Assembly (NCBI GenBank): GCA_023935145.1
Contig: CM043697.1
Coordinates: forward strand, 45,511,001 to 45,575,000
Source of the DNA: Bretschneidera sinensis
Taxonomy: Eukaryota > Streptophyta > Magnoliopsida > Brassicales > Akaniaceae
DNA length: 64,000 nt
Direction of reading: 5' to 3'
The notes under the pieces are model-generated. The model saw only the letters and a list, made by a program, of their open reading frames with translations. It searched no databases and was not told the origin of the DNA. Below are positions 1-11,430 of this stretch, piece by piece. The translations under genes were made by a program, and so were the position numbers. The first letter of the stretch is position 1. Each line of letters starts with the position of its first letter.

Positions 1-1660
1 AAGGAAGACAATGCTCAGAATACAGGGAGCTCTAGTTCAGAAGATCAACAGCATCACAGTATAGCTATAGACAGGCCCAGACGCACTATCAGGCCACTCA
101 CCAGGTATGGTTTTGAAGATTTGGTTTCTTATGCACTCATTACTAGTAGCGGGGATCCTATTACTTTTTCAGGACGCAATACACAACTAAGAGAAGAGTA
201 GATGGATGGGTGCTATGGTGGAAGAGATGGAGTCTCTACATAAAAACCAGACATGGGACTTGGTGGAGCTTCTAGAGGGGAAGAGAGCGATAGGTTGCAA
301 AGGGGTGTATAAGAAAAAAGAAGCAATATCAGAAAAAGATGGAGAAAAGTTCAAGGCTTGTCTTGTAGCAAAGGGTTACTCATAGAGGAAAGGGGTTGAC
401 TATGATGAGATCTTCTCCCCTGTGGTGAGACACACTTCCATTAGGGTAGTGTTGGGTTTGGTAGCGCATTTTGATATGTAGTTGGAGCATATGGATGTAA
501 AGACAGCTTTTCTTCATGGTAATTTGGAGGAGCTGATATACATGGCATAGCCAGAAGGGTTCAGTCAGCCTGGATAGGAATACTTGGTCTGTAAATTGAG
601 AAAATCACTTTATGGGCTAAAGCAGTCTCCGAGGTAGTGGTACAAGCGATTTGACTCCCAAATGATCCGAATTGGCTACAAGAGATGTGAGCATGATTGT
701 TGTGTTTATGTGAAGAGCCTTGATGATGGTTCATTTATTTTTTTGTTACTTTATGTGGATGATATGTTGATTGCTGCGAAGAGTATGAGTGAGGTCAATA
801 AGTTGAAGACTTTTTTGAGCAAAGAATTTGACATGAAGGATTTAAGTGCGGCCAAGAAAATTCTTGGGATGCAGATTCACAGGGACAAAACTTCCAAGAG
901 ATTATGGTTATCTTAATGTAGCTATATTGAGAGGGTGTTGGAGAGGTTCAACATGGATAATGTAAAACCAGTGAGTACATCTTTGGCAAATCATTTTAGA
1001 CTGTCTACCGCTCAGTGCCTGAAGACAAATGATGAAGTTCAAGACATGTCAAAGGTTTCATATGCCAGTGCAGTGGGATGCTTGATGTATGCTATGGTTT
1101 GTACAAGACCGGATTTGGCACAAGCCGTCAGTGTGGTGAGCAAGTTTCTATAAAGTCCAGGACTACAAAATTGGGATGCAGTCAAGTGGATTTTTAGATA
1201 CTTGAGGGGTACTACAGATTATGGCATAATGTTTAAAACAATATGGTGTTCCTTCAGTTATAGGATATGTGGATGCAGACTATGAAGGGGATTTGGATGA
1301 TAGAAGGTCTACCACAGGTTATGTATTCACCCTTGTGGGGAGGGGGGCTATTTGTTGGAGGTCCATGGTTCAGCCTCTAGTTGCACTATCTACTACTAAG
1401 TCAGAGTATATGGCAGTGGTTGAGGCTGCCAAGGAAGCTTTGTGGCTTACTGGGTTGGTCGTATTCAGCAAGGTGGAGTTCAGTTGCAATGTGATAGTCA
1501 GAGTGCCATTTATTTGGCAAAGAACTAGGTGTATCATGCGAGAACCAAGCACATAGATGTGAGGTTTCACAGGATCAAGGAATTGGTTTCTTCTGGTGAA
1601 CTATTGCTTAAAAAAGTTCAAGCCTGTTACCACAGATAAGTTCAAGCACTACTTGGACTT
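1..1660 (+). pseudogene. Decayed copia pol (RT and RNase H) of element G
   Basis: The fragment encoded the reverse transcriptase and RNase H of a Tork/Tnt1-like polyprotein. Visible parts are the RT finger region near 230-420, the first catalytic Asp in MDVKTAFLHG near 490, LYGLKQSPR near 610, the catalytic YVDDML box near 750, and the RNase H regions [17 protein letters not shown] near 1,270-1,320 and [11 protein letters not shown] near 1,385. The frame is interrupted by stops at 383, 479, 548, 575, 635, near 915, near 1,152 and at 1,526; several fall where relatives have glutamine. It cannot make a full protein. It could only contribute small peptides or antisense RNA. Confidence 0.88.
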
Positions 1661-1771
1661 GATTAGTATCTTTAAGTGCTAAATGGGAGGCGTCCCAACC
1701 TAATGTCCCAGGTGGAGTTCCAGGTTATGTTTTTTTTCTCCTAAAGGGTGGATATTCGCCAAGGTGGAGAT

Positions 1772-2194
1772 TGTTATAGTGTGTGGCTCATATTGAGTGG
1801 AACATATTTATAAAGAAATTAAGGCTGATGTCAGAGTGAAGCGAAGTGGAGCGAGGGGAGTGTAGTGTATCGAGTGGAACGACAGCATCAGCCTTTTTGG
1901 GCTTGGAATTTATTGTTTTATTAGCAGGGACGATTAATAGGTTTGGGGTACTGGGTCAACACCCCCACGGTATAGTACAGGGGTATTTGAGGAATTTTCT
2001 AATACCTCTATACGGCTAAGGTTAGTATAAATACATATGATGTAACCCTACTTTGACATAGTGAAATTTAGCCGCTGCTCGCTCCCGTGGACGTAGGCAT
2101 ACTACCGAATCACGTTAAATCTGTGTGTTTAATTGCTTTCTTTATCTCTTTGTTTTTTGTATTATTCATCATAATTGTTGCACGTTTCACAACA
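1772..2194 (+). repeat. 3' LTR of element G
   Basis: It begins TGTTATAG directly after the purine-rich AAGGTGGAGAT and ends CACAACA, giving the usual TG...CA ends. A TATA-like TATAAATAC lies at about 2,026-2,034, so the transcription start would follow it. The partner 5' LTR is outside the window, so the borders are inferred from the ends alone. Confidence 0.7.
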
Positions 2195-4974
2195 ATTTTA
2201 TTTTTATATGTTTGGTTCTAGAGTAATGTATAAGGTACTGTATAGGGTTTTTGGTTAAGTTGATAGCACTAGTGTTATCACAATGAATTAGTGTATCTTT
2301 AAAGTTGATGCCATAGTCTTCTAATTTTTGTTTCATCCATAACACGTGTGCACAACAACTTCCAACTGCTATATATTCAGCTTCAGTGGTTGATAGTGAA
2401 ACCGAATTTTGTTTCTTGGAAAACCAAGAGGTTAGTATTGCACCCAAGAACTGGCATGTTTCACTAGTGCTTTTTCTATCTAGTCTACAACCCATAAAAT
2501 CAGCATCTGAATATCCAACAAACTCAAAAGTTGATTTTCTATAATACCATAATCCTATGTTTTGAGTCCCTTGTAGATATCTACGGATTCTTTTTACTAC
2601 AATTACACGTGATTCCTTAGGATTAGCTTGAAATCTAGAACACATGCATACATTGAACATTATATCAGGTCTACTTGCAGTTAAATAAAGTAAAGTTTCT
2701 ATCATGCTTCTATAAGTTTTAGTATTTACACACTTACCTTCCTCATCTAGGTCAAGTTTTGTAAAGGTGCTCATGGGAATGCCAATTAACTTTGAGCTTT
2801 CCACCCCGAATCTCTTTAATAGGTCCTTGGTGTACTTTGATTGATTGATGAGGATTTCTTCTTTCAATTTTTTGATTTGAGTCCAAGAAAGTAGGTAAGC
2901 TCTCCCATCATGCTCATTTCAAATTCACCTTGCATGCACTTAGCAGACTCTTGACACATAAATTCATTAGTAGCACCAAATATAATATCATCAACATATT
3001 TTGGACTAGTAGTGTGTCATCTTTGTGAGTTTTTGTGAAAAAGGAGTGTGTCTATTTTTCCTCTTGTATTTCAAGCAAAAACTTACTTAGTCTTTCATAC
3101 CATGCTCTTGGAGCTTGCTTCAACCCATATAGAGCTTTAGAAAGCTTATAGACATGGTTTGGAAGACTAGAATTTTCAAATCCAAGAGGTTGTTCAACAT
3201 ACACATCTTCTTTTATAAAGCCATTTAAAAATGCACTTTTTACATCCATTTGAAATAACTTGAACTTATTAAAGCATGCACAGGCCAATAACATTCGAAT
3301 AGCTTCTAATCTAGCTACGGGAGCATAGGTCTCATCAAAATCTATTCCTTCTTCTTGATTATATCCCTTAGCTACTAGTCTAGCCTTGTTCCTAATTACT
3401 ATTTCATTTTCATCCATCTTATTTCTAAACACCCATTTGGTTCTTATTATAGTGTGATTCTTTGGTCTAGGAACTAGATTCCATACTTTGTTTCTTTCAA
3501 ATTGATTTTTTTTTTTTTTGCATAGCATTTATCCAATCAGTATCCTTCTTAGCTTCTACAAATGTCTTAGGTTCTACTTGCGATAAATAAGCTACACAAT
3601 TGCAAATATTTCTAATAAAGCAATGAGTTCTTACCCCCTATGAAGGATCACCAATCACTTGATCGATTAGATGATAATTCACATACCTCTAATCTTTGGG
3701 AAGACTATCCTCTTGTTGACTTGTAGATGGTTGATTAAAATTGAGAGCATCTACCTCTTGACTCGTTTGAGGTTGGCTCTCCTTCGGGTCAACAATGGGA
3801 GTAGGTGTTTCTATCCTTGGAATGAAATTTGCATCATCATTAAAAGAACCTACTCTACTACTAATTGGGTTAGACTCATCAATGGCTATATGTACGGATT
3901 CTTTAACCACTAGAGTTCTTTTGTTAAAGACTTTATAAGCTTTATTAGAGGTCAAATATCCTAATAATATCCCCTCATCAGTATTTGAGTCAAATTTACC
4001 TAAGTTAGTTTTATTGCTATTTAGGATGAAGCATTTACAACCTAAAGACCGAAAATGAGAGATATTAGGCTTTCTACATTTCTATAATTCATATAGAGTT
4101 TTGTTAAGCATAGGCCTAATTAAAACTCTATTTAAAACATAGCAAGAAATGTTTACAGTTTTCGCCCAAAAGCATTGTTCTTGCAAATTCTTCTAGAACT
4201 CTATTTTTCCTCTCAACAACTCCGTTTTGTTGAGGAGTTCTAGGTGCTGAAAAAGTTGTGATCAATTTCATTTTCATCACAAAATTTTGAAAAGCTTTAG
4301 TTTTCAAATTTTTTTCCATGATCACTTCTAGTGTTTGAAATAAAAATTTCTTTTTCATTTTGAACCTTTTTACAAAACTTCACAAATCCTTTGTAAGCTT
4401 TATACTTGTAAGCAATAAAAATAACAAAGGTATATCATGAATAGTCATCAACAATAACAAGAATATGTTGATGGCCACCTACACTTATGGTACTTATTGG
4501 ACCAAACAAGTCCATATGTAGAAGTTTCAATGGTCTAGTAGTTGAGACTATATTTTTTTATGTAAAGAAAATTCTAGATTGTTTTCCTATTTGACAAGTA
4601 TCACATACCTTGTATTTTTCAAATTTGATTTTTCAAAGTCCAATGACTAAATCTTTTCTTGAAATGATTTTAAGCAAATCCATATTCACATGGCCAAGTC
4701 TTCTATGCCATAGCCATGGGTTTTCACTAAATGCGGGAAAACATTTTTCATTTTTTGAATGCAAAGATTTTAAATCAACTATATAAACATTTTTATGTCT
4801 ATGGCCAACAAACTTGATCTTGTTACTCTTGATGTTTATAACTAGACAATGAGAGGTTTCAAATATGACTTTTTTGTTTTTGTCACATAGCTGACTAATA
4901 CTAAGCAAATTTGGCTTTAGGCCTTGCACATATAATAATGGTTGAGAAATCTTTACCAACTTTTCCATGCCCAA
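2195..4974 (-). pseudogene. Decayed integrase, RT and RNase H of element A
   Basis: In minus-strand order: the GAG-pre-integrase zinc region with WLWHRRLGHVN (near 4,700); the integrase core with [13 protein letters not shown] near 4,200; the RT with GTKWVFRNK-like start, QMDVKSAFLNGF (near 3,240) and [15 protein letters not shown] (near 3,110); and RNase H with DADFMGCRLDRKSTS (near 2,500) and SLSTTEAEYIA (near 2,390). Stops and frame changes split it at about 4,630, 4,360-4,380, 4,080, 3,955-3,530, 3,050 and 2,870. Part of the RT between the WYERL motif and the YVDD box is deleted. The reading stops at the border with element G. Confidence 0.87.
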
Positions 4975-7228
4975 TGATATTTATCTTTGTATTATCTCCA
5001 ATGGTGACGTATCCACCATCCCTTAGGGTTAGCTCTTTGAACATGTTTTGATCACCGGTCATGTGCTTTGAGCATCCACTATCAAGGTACCAATAGTTAC
5101 ATTTTTCCTTGGTGTGGAGATATATCTTTATTACACAAGGATACACAATTGCACTCTTAAGTACCCAAAATTTCTTGGGTCCTTTGGGGTTAGTACTAGA
5201 AAATACGGTTCCTTTAGGAACCCATACTTTCTTAACATTATAAGGTGCTCTATAATTATAGACATGTTGATGATGCGTAATCCTAGGATAATAATTATTG
5301 AAATTTCTAGGATTTCTTAATTGTGTATGTATATAATTCCTTGGATTAGCATTCCTAGGATACATGTTTCTATGATTAAAGTTATGAATATGCATGTTAT
5401 TACTAGGAAATGTATGATGGTAGCTTCTAGGATGTGCACTTATGGTGTGAGCATACACATTATTTCTATAATACACATGATGGTAATTCCTAGGATGTTC
5501 ATGTATTGTGTGCAAGTTATGAGTGTACATATTATCTCTAGAATGAACATGATGGTTACTCCTCATATGTGTATTTCTAGTATATGCATTTCTTGAATGA
5601 TCATTCCTAGCATTTTCATTTCTTGAGTGAGAATACATATATGCATGAGTATTTCTAGGATGCTTCATTCTAGTGTATATATTTAAATTCACATTCTTAG
5701 ACCTACTAATATGTATTGAGGGAGCACTTTTAATCTTGCTAGAGGTCTCGGAAGTGGAGGCTTCATTCAAACATGTTGTTTTCATGACCAAAGTCTCTTT
5801 AGACTTTTGCTTATCCAATGGAGAATAACCCAAGCCAAATTTTCCTCCATTTAACCTTTGGCTAGATAACACTTCATCTAGCTTTTATTTTCCAAGCATA
5901 AGTCTAGATATAGTGCTTTTCAAATCCATTATTTTCTTCTTTAAAATGTTATTTTCATTTTTTAAGAAAATCTTGTGAAGAGTTATAAAGCATGGAGGAT
6001 AGTTTTTTTTTTTCTTCCTTTAAGCCTTCCATCTCTTTAAAAAGAGACAAGACTTCCTTTTTGAGAGAGATATTCCTAGAATCGAATGTCTTCAATTCTT
6101 CATGCATTTCATTTATAACCTCAATTAATTCTTCACTACTAGTAACAATGTTATTATTAGAAGGGGAAGATGTTGATACCTCATTCTCATCGTCAATTAC
6201 CATCAAGCATAGGTTGACAATCTCCTCGTATCCAACTTCATTGTCCGAAGTTTCTTCCTCTTCATCATCACTCCATGTGGTTGCAATCATGGCCTTATTT
6301 TAGAAGCTCTTATATGGTTTGCTCGTTATTGGGCAATCGACCTTGATGTGGCCGGGTTTAACCGTAACACACAAGAGGTTCCCTTTTTTAAATAGATTCC
6401 CTTGTGTAAGGTTTCTTGCTCTTTTTCAAGAACTTGTGAAACCTTTTGGTGATTAAAGCCATCTCACCATCATCTTCACTGCTATATTCCTCTTTTTCTT
6501 TCTTTTCCTTTTTGTTGCTTGTAGAGGCCTTAAGAGCAACCATCTTTTTCTTCTTCTCATCATCATTGACAACGGGATTCATTTCCCCCCATCCCGTATG
6601 TCAATAGTGATTCGAGAATTGTTTTGACATCAAGTTTGTCGAGATCTTTGGCCTCCGTGACGGCCGTCTTCTTTGCTTTCCAAGTGGAAGGCAAAGACCT
6701 TAAGATCTTCCTCGTTAGTTCAAATTCCTCAATGTTCCTACCAAAAAGCTTTAGACCGTTAACAATGGTAGTAAAATGTGAGTTCATTTGAGAAATAGTT
6801 TCATTTGGAGACATTTTGAAAGTTTCATATTCGGACACTAGCATATAGATTTTTGATTTTTTTAACTTCACTAGTTCCTTCATATGTAACTTGCAATTTG
6901 TCCCAAATTTCTTTAGTTGAAATATGTGTAGAAATTTTATTGTATTCAATAATATCTAGAGCATAATGTAACATCTACTATTGAGAGACATCATTCTACA
7001 ATCCTCTTCGTTAAACTTTGTTTTAAGTTTAGGCATTGTATGGTTGATTTCTCCAATGATTATTTTCTTTGTAGGAATTCTAGGTCATTTTTCAATGACT
7101 CTCCATTGATTATAATCTTATTATTCGACAAATATTTTCATTCTATTTTTCTAATAGTTATAGTTGGAGCCATTGAATAAAGGAGGCATAGTATAGGAAT
7201 GCCCTTCAGTATAGCTATTTGATGCCAT
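4901..7228 (-). pseudogene. Decayed gag and protease region of element A
   Basis: The start codon is at 7,228 (minus), in the same place as in B and C. In order: a UBN2-type gag core (about 7,200-6,560); a basic stretch; the zinc knuckle near 6,340-6,375, in which the second cysteine is lost (reads CVTVKPGHIKVDC where B and C have CYGCKKPGHIKADC); a coiled-coil-like acidic region (6,290-5,955); a long tract rich in His, Asn, Tyr and Arg (about 5,700-5,250); and a retropepsin with an intact LDSG near 5,085. Several frame breaks are present (near 6,950, 6,390-6,300 and 5,950-5,870). Gag would coat the element's RNA and the protease would cut the polyprotein; this copy should do neither. Confidence 0.85.
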
Positions 7229-7269
7229 CGGATCAAATTAAGGATTTTAAGCCTGAAATTAAGTACGAA

Positions 7270-7281
7270 GCTCTGATACCA
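7270..7281 (-). other. Primer binding site of element A (initiator Met tRNA type)
   Basis: The minus strand reads TGGTATCAGAGC two bases after the LTR end. This is the usual plant initiator-methionine tRNA complement that primes first-strand cDNA synthesis. Confidence 0.85.
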
Positions 7282-7283
7282 AT

Positions 7284-7968
7284 TGTAAACCGAGGTTCAA
7301 ACCCAAGATGGGGTTGAATTTAGTTTTAAAAACTTTTGTAGATTAATTTGTAAGTTTTTAAAACAATTAAATACACAAAACACCCCATCAAATAATATGC
7401 TTGAAGGTAAAGAGTTTAAGGAAGAGAAAGTGCAAACTCTGTTTATAGTGGTTCGGTAATATTGGATTCCTTCCAACCCTACGTCCACTCTCTTCAAGGA
7501 ACCTCTTTGAAGTAATCCACTAAAACTTTAGTCGTACAACTTCATGGGTGTTGCACAAACCTTACAACCGATCTCTTCCTCACGGAAGTTAATATCTTCC
7601 TCACAGAAGTTACTCTCTTCCTCACGGAAGTTACAATGAAGTGTTTAATCCTAAACACTCTAAGAGTTATACAAACTCTTTCCCTTTACAATAAATGAAA
7701 TTAGCTATAAAGTAAATGGTAGAGAGATAGCAATAAGTGCTTTTACAAATGAACAATATCTCTCTTTCAAGAATAAGCTTGAAGAATGGCTCAACAATAA
7801 ATTTTTCTAAGCTTTTGATAATTAATGAGCTATCTTGTGAATTGAATGTGTTCTCTTCTTGTTTTAAATGATTATTGAAGTGGGTTTATATAGTCTTGAA
7901 TCAATATGGTCATTTAACACTGACTTGGTAGGTTTGGGGCATTAAATGCTCAAGTCTCGCGTCTTAAA
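7284..7968 (-). repeat. Partial 5' LTR of element A
   Basis: In element orientation the LTR ends at 7,284 (reads ...GGTTTACA) next to the primer binding site. It matches the distal two thirds of the LTR of element B, including the TATATAAACCC promoter box and three copies of a hairpin-like CTTCC...GGAAG repeat (7,572-7,634). The upstream part, which in B and C carries the palindrome array, is gone: near 7,968 the sequence becomes gypsy F LTR. Exact junction uncertain by some bases. Confidence 0.75.
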
Positions 7969-8238
7969 CGATTATACCGTCTTTTATATTCAAAATCGTT
8001 TTTCCACTGATTGCCACCATCCTTCCATTTTTGCATTATTGTCCAAAATGTTGGGTTTACATGTTGTGTGGACAATAGCTGGGCGTCCAAGTGTTGTTCC
8101 ACCTTTTTTTTCTTTTTGAAAAGAATTATTTTATTCAATAATAAATGTGTTCTTTACCTTTACTTTAAGAACACGGTTATTACAATTCTACCCACCTTAT
8201 AAAAATTTTGTCCCCGAAATTTTCTTACCTAACTCATG
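7969..8238 (-). mobile_element. Left arm of gypsy element F (pol end and 3' LTR start)
   Basis: On the minus strand this joins to the arm at 13,629-18,735 across element B. The first bases finish the pol frame of F (stop near 8,197), and a 3' LTR starting TGTAATAACC begins at 8,184 and runs left until about 7,969, where A's LTR takes over. The frame and the TCATG duplication both fit an insertion of B exactly at 8,234-8,238. Confidence 0.75.
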
Positions 8239-9441
8239 TTTTGACCCTTATTTGATTTTAATAATGACTAAATACTACTCTAATTGTACTAACAGTTTTA
8301 TCTAAGTGTTTAAACGGTAAAAGCTTTCAGCATAGAAACAAGATGCAAGAACTCAACTAGATTCAAACGCCAAGACAAGACAGAAGATATAGAATAGGCA
8401 TTGAGGTATTGAAACCAACTATAAATCTCTCATGTTCAAATAATTAGCTTGACCTATGGCTCATTTTACAAAATATTTTGACAAAACTATTAATACAAAT
8501 GTTTCCAAGTCAAAAACAGTTTTAATACATGAAAAACTGGGTTGAAGAGCCACCCAGTCGACTGGCTCTTTATATCAGTTGACTGAGGTATGGGACAAAA
8601 GATCCCCAGTCGACTGGTGTCAAAAACCCAGTCGACTGGCAACTGGGACAGAGAGTTCCCAATCGACTAGTGCTTAGGACCCAGTCGATTGATACTCCCC
8701 TATAGCCTAAAAAGTGAAGTTTCTCACTTAACCCAGTCGACTGGTACAAGGATCCAGTGGACTAGTAATTCGAAAATATGACCATTTGATATGCGAGACT
8801 TAAACATTTAATGCACAAAATCTACCAAGTTAGTGTCTAATGGTCATATTAATTCAAGGCTATATAAATTCACTTCAATGAGCATTTAAAACAAGAATAG
8901 TTCAATTCACAAGTTTGCTCATTAATTCTCAAAAGCTCTGAAAAATTTATTGTTGAGCCATTCTTCAAGCTTCCTGAAAGAGAGAATTGATCATTTGTAA
9001 AAGCACTTATTGCTATCTCTATATCATTTACTTTGTAGCAAATCTCATTTATTATAAAGGGGAAAGAGTTGTAATAACTCTTAGAGTGTTTAGGGTTAAA
9101 CACTTCTTTGTAAGCTTCCGTGAGGAAGGGATTAGCTTCCGTGAGGAAGGGATTGGTTGTAAGGTTTGTACAACACCTGTGAAGTTGTACGACTAAAAGT
9201 TTTAGTGGATTACTTCAAGGAGGTTCCTTGAAGAGAATGGACATAGGGTCGAAAGGAATCCAATATTGCTGAACCACTATAAACTGAGTTTGCACTTTCT
9301 CTTCCTTAAATTCTTTTACTGAAAGTACATTATTTGTTTGTATACTTTGTGCATTTAATTATTTTTATAAACTTGCGAGTATTTAGCAAAAGTTTTTAAA
9401 AACCCAATTCACCCCTTCTTGGGTTTGAACCTCGGTTTACA
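8239..9441 (+). repeat. 5' LTR of element B
   Basis: About 1.2 kb, from TTTTGACCC (TGTTGACCC in C) to GGTTTACA just before the primer binding site. It contains about eight copies of a CCAGTCGACTGG-type palindrome (8,558-8,770), a TATATAAATTC promoter box near 8,861, and two CTTCCGTGAGGAAG hairpin units (9,114-9,150). Confidence 0.88.
8558..8770. repeat. Palindrome array in LTR of B
   Basis: About eight spaced copies of CCAGTCGACTGG or one- to three-base variants (for example AGTTGACT, AATCGACT, AGTCGATT). Perfect copies are symmetric, so the array has no strand. It lies about 90 bp upstream of the TATA-like box. Variants are mostly C-to-T or G-to-A changes at or near the central CG. Confidence 0.85.
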
Positions 9442-9443
9442 AT

Positions 9444-9455
9444 TGGTATCAGAGC
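9444..9455 (+). other. Primer binding site of element B
   Basis: TGGTATCAGAGC two bases after the 5' LTR, complementary to the 3' end of initiator Met tRNA. Confidence 0.88.
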
Positions 9456-9496
9456 TTCGTTATCAATTTTAGGCTTAAAATCCTTAAGTTGACCCG

Positions 9497-11430
9497 ATGG
9501 CATCTAATAGCTATTCTGAAGGACATTCTTATACTATGCCTCCCTTGTTCAATGGCTCCAACTATAACTATTGGAAAAATAGGATGAAAATCTTTATCGA
9601 ATGACAAGATTACAATCTATAGAGAGTCATTGAGGAAGGACCTAGAATTTCTACAATGAAAATAACTATTGGAGAAATCAGTCATATAATGCCTAAACTC
9701 AAAACTGAGTTCAATGAAGAGGAATGTAGAATGATGTCTCTAAATAGTAAAGCCACGAGTATTTTACATTGTGCTTTAGATATTTCTGAATATAATAAAA
9801 TTTCTGCTTGTGTTTTGGCTAAGGAGATTTGGGACAAATTGCAAGTTACATATGAAGGAACTAGCGAAGTTAAAAAATAAAAAAATGTATATGCTAGTGT
9901 CCGAGTATGAATCTTTCAAAATGCCTTATAACGAAACAATTTCTCAAATACACTCATGTTTCACTACTATTGTTAATGGTTTAAAGCTTCTTGGTAGGAG
10001 CATTGAGGAATTTGAACTAACAAGGAAGATCTTAAGGTTTTTGCCTGCACTTGGAAAGCAAAGAAGATAGCTATCACGGAGGCCAAAGATCTCGACAAAC
10101 TTGATGTCGAAACACTTCTTGGAACACTATTGACATACGAGATGGAAGAAATGAATCCCATTGTCAATGATGATGAGAAGAAGAAAAATGCGATTGCTCT
10201 CAAAGCCTCTACGAGCAACAAAGAGGAAGAAACGGAAAAAGAGGTAGAGAGTAGCGAAGAAGATGGTCAGATAGCTCTAATCACTAAGAGGTTTCACAGG
10301 TTCTTGTAGAAGATCAAGAAACCTTACACAAATGATCCCACTTCAAAAAGGGAATCACTTATGTGTTATGGTTGCAAGAAGCCTGGTCATATCAAGGCCG
10401 ATTGTACAGCGACAAGCAAACCATATAAGAGCTTCAAAAAGAAAGCTATGATTGCAACCACTTAGAGTGATTATGAAGAAGAAGAATCCTCGGACAATGA
10501 GGTCAGATACGAGAAGATTGCCAACCTATGTCTAATGGCAATCAACGACGAAAATGAGGTATCAAATTCTTCCCCTTCTAATAATAACATTGTTAGTAGT
10601 AGTGAAGAATTAATAGAGGTTATAAATGAAATGCATGAAGAATTGAAGAAATTCGATTCTAGGAATACCACCGTAAAAAAGGAAGTCTCATCTCTTTCTA
10701 AAGAAATGGAAGGCTTAAAGGAAGAAAAAAAAAAAACTATCTTCCATGCTTTATAATTCTTCTCAAGATTTTCTTAAAGATGAAAATGAAAACTTAAAGA
10801 AGAAAATAACATAATTGAATGGCACTATATCAAGATTTATGATTGGAAAAGAAAAGGTAGATGAAGTACTATCTTGCCAAAGGTTAAGTGGAGGAAAATC
10901 CGGGTTGGGTTATTCTCCATTAGGCAAGTAAAAATCAAAAGAGACCTTATTTATGAAAGCAACATGTGTGAATGAAGCCTCTATTTCCAAGGCCATTAGC
11001 AAGATCAAAAGTACTCCCTCAATATATGCTAGTAAGTCTAAAAATGCGAATGTAAATTCTAAAGCATATACTAGAGGTAAGCATCCTAGAAATACTCATG
11101 CATGTATGTATGCTCACTCAAGAAATGCAAATTCTAGGAACAATCATTCAAGAAATGCATATAAACATCCTCGAAGTAACCATTATGTGTATCCTAGAAA
11201 CAATATGTATGTTCATTATAATGCAAGTACACATCCTAGAAATCATTATCATACATTTCCTAGAAATGACATGCAGGTTCATAATCTTCACAATAGAAAT
11301 ATGTATCCAAGGAACTATAGACATGCACAATTAAGAAATCCTAAAAATTTCAATAACTATTATCCTAGGACTGTGCATTATCAACATGTCTATAAATATA
11401 GAGCACCTTACAATGTTAAAAAAGTATGAG
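9497..11430 (+). pseudogene. Decayed gag of element B
   Basis: The ATG at 9,497 opens the same MASNSYSEGH-like start found in A and C. The UBN2-type gag core runs to about 10,140, a complete CCHC zinc knuckle (CYGCKKPGHIKADC) sits near 10,370-10,410, then an acidic coiled-coil-like segment (10,535-10,756) and a His/Asn/Arg-rich tract (about 11,040-11,400). Two stops occur early (near 9,600-9,620), and further frame changes lie near 9,880, 10,068, 10,310, 10,465 and 10,735. It cannot give a full Gag. Confidence 0.86.

Larger units (their letters stand above)
1..2194 (+). mobile_element. Element G: 3' part of a Tork/Tnt1-like copia retrotransposon
   Basis: This is the downstream part of a Ty1/copia element; its 5' LTR, gag and integrase lie left of the window. 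What remains, in order, is reverse transcriptase, RNase H, a purine-rich tract (about 1,759-1,770) and one LTR ending in CACAACA at 2,194. The motif MDVKTAFLHGNLEE and the YVDDML box are typical of the Tork/Tnt1 branch. Right after the LTR the sequence changes abruptly to the antisense RNase H of element A, so G may have inserted into A. Its left boundary and target duplication cannot be checked here. Confidence 0.85.
2195..7968 (-). mobile_element. Element A: truncated Sirevirus-like copia retrotransposon
   Basis: A minus-strand Ty1/copia element of the same family as B and C. Reading the minus strand: a partial 5' LTR (about 7,968-7,284), a Met-tRNA-type primer binding site, gag, protease, integrase, RT, and RNase H stopping at about 2,195. 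The sequence right of 7,968 is the LTR of gypsy element F, so the start of A's LTR is missing. The end of RNase H, the expected third ORF and the 3' LTR are also missing; they may lie beyond element G, outside the window. The family call rests on close similarity to B and C and the long His/Asn-rich gag region. Confidence 0.88.
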
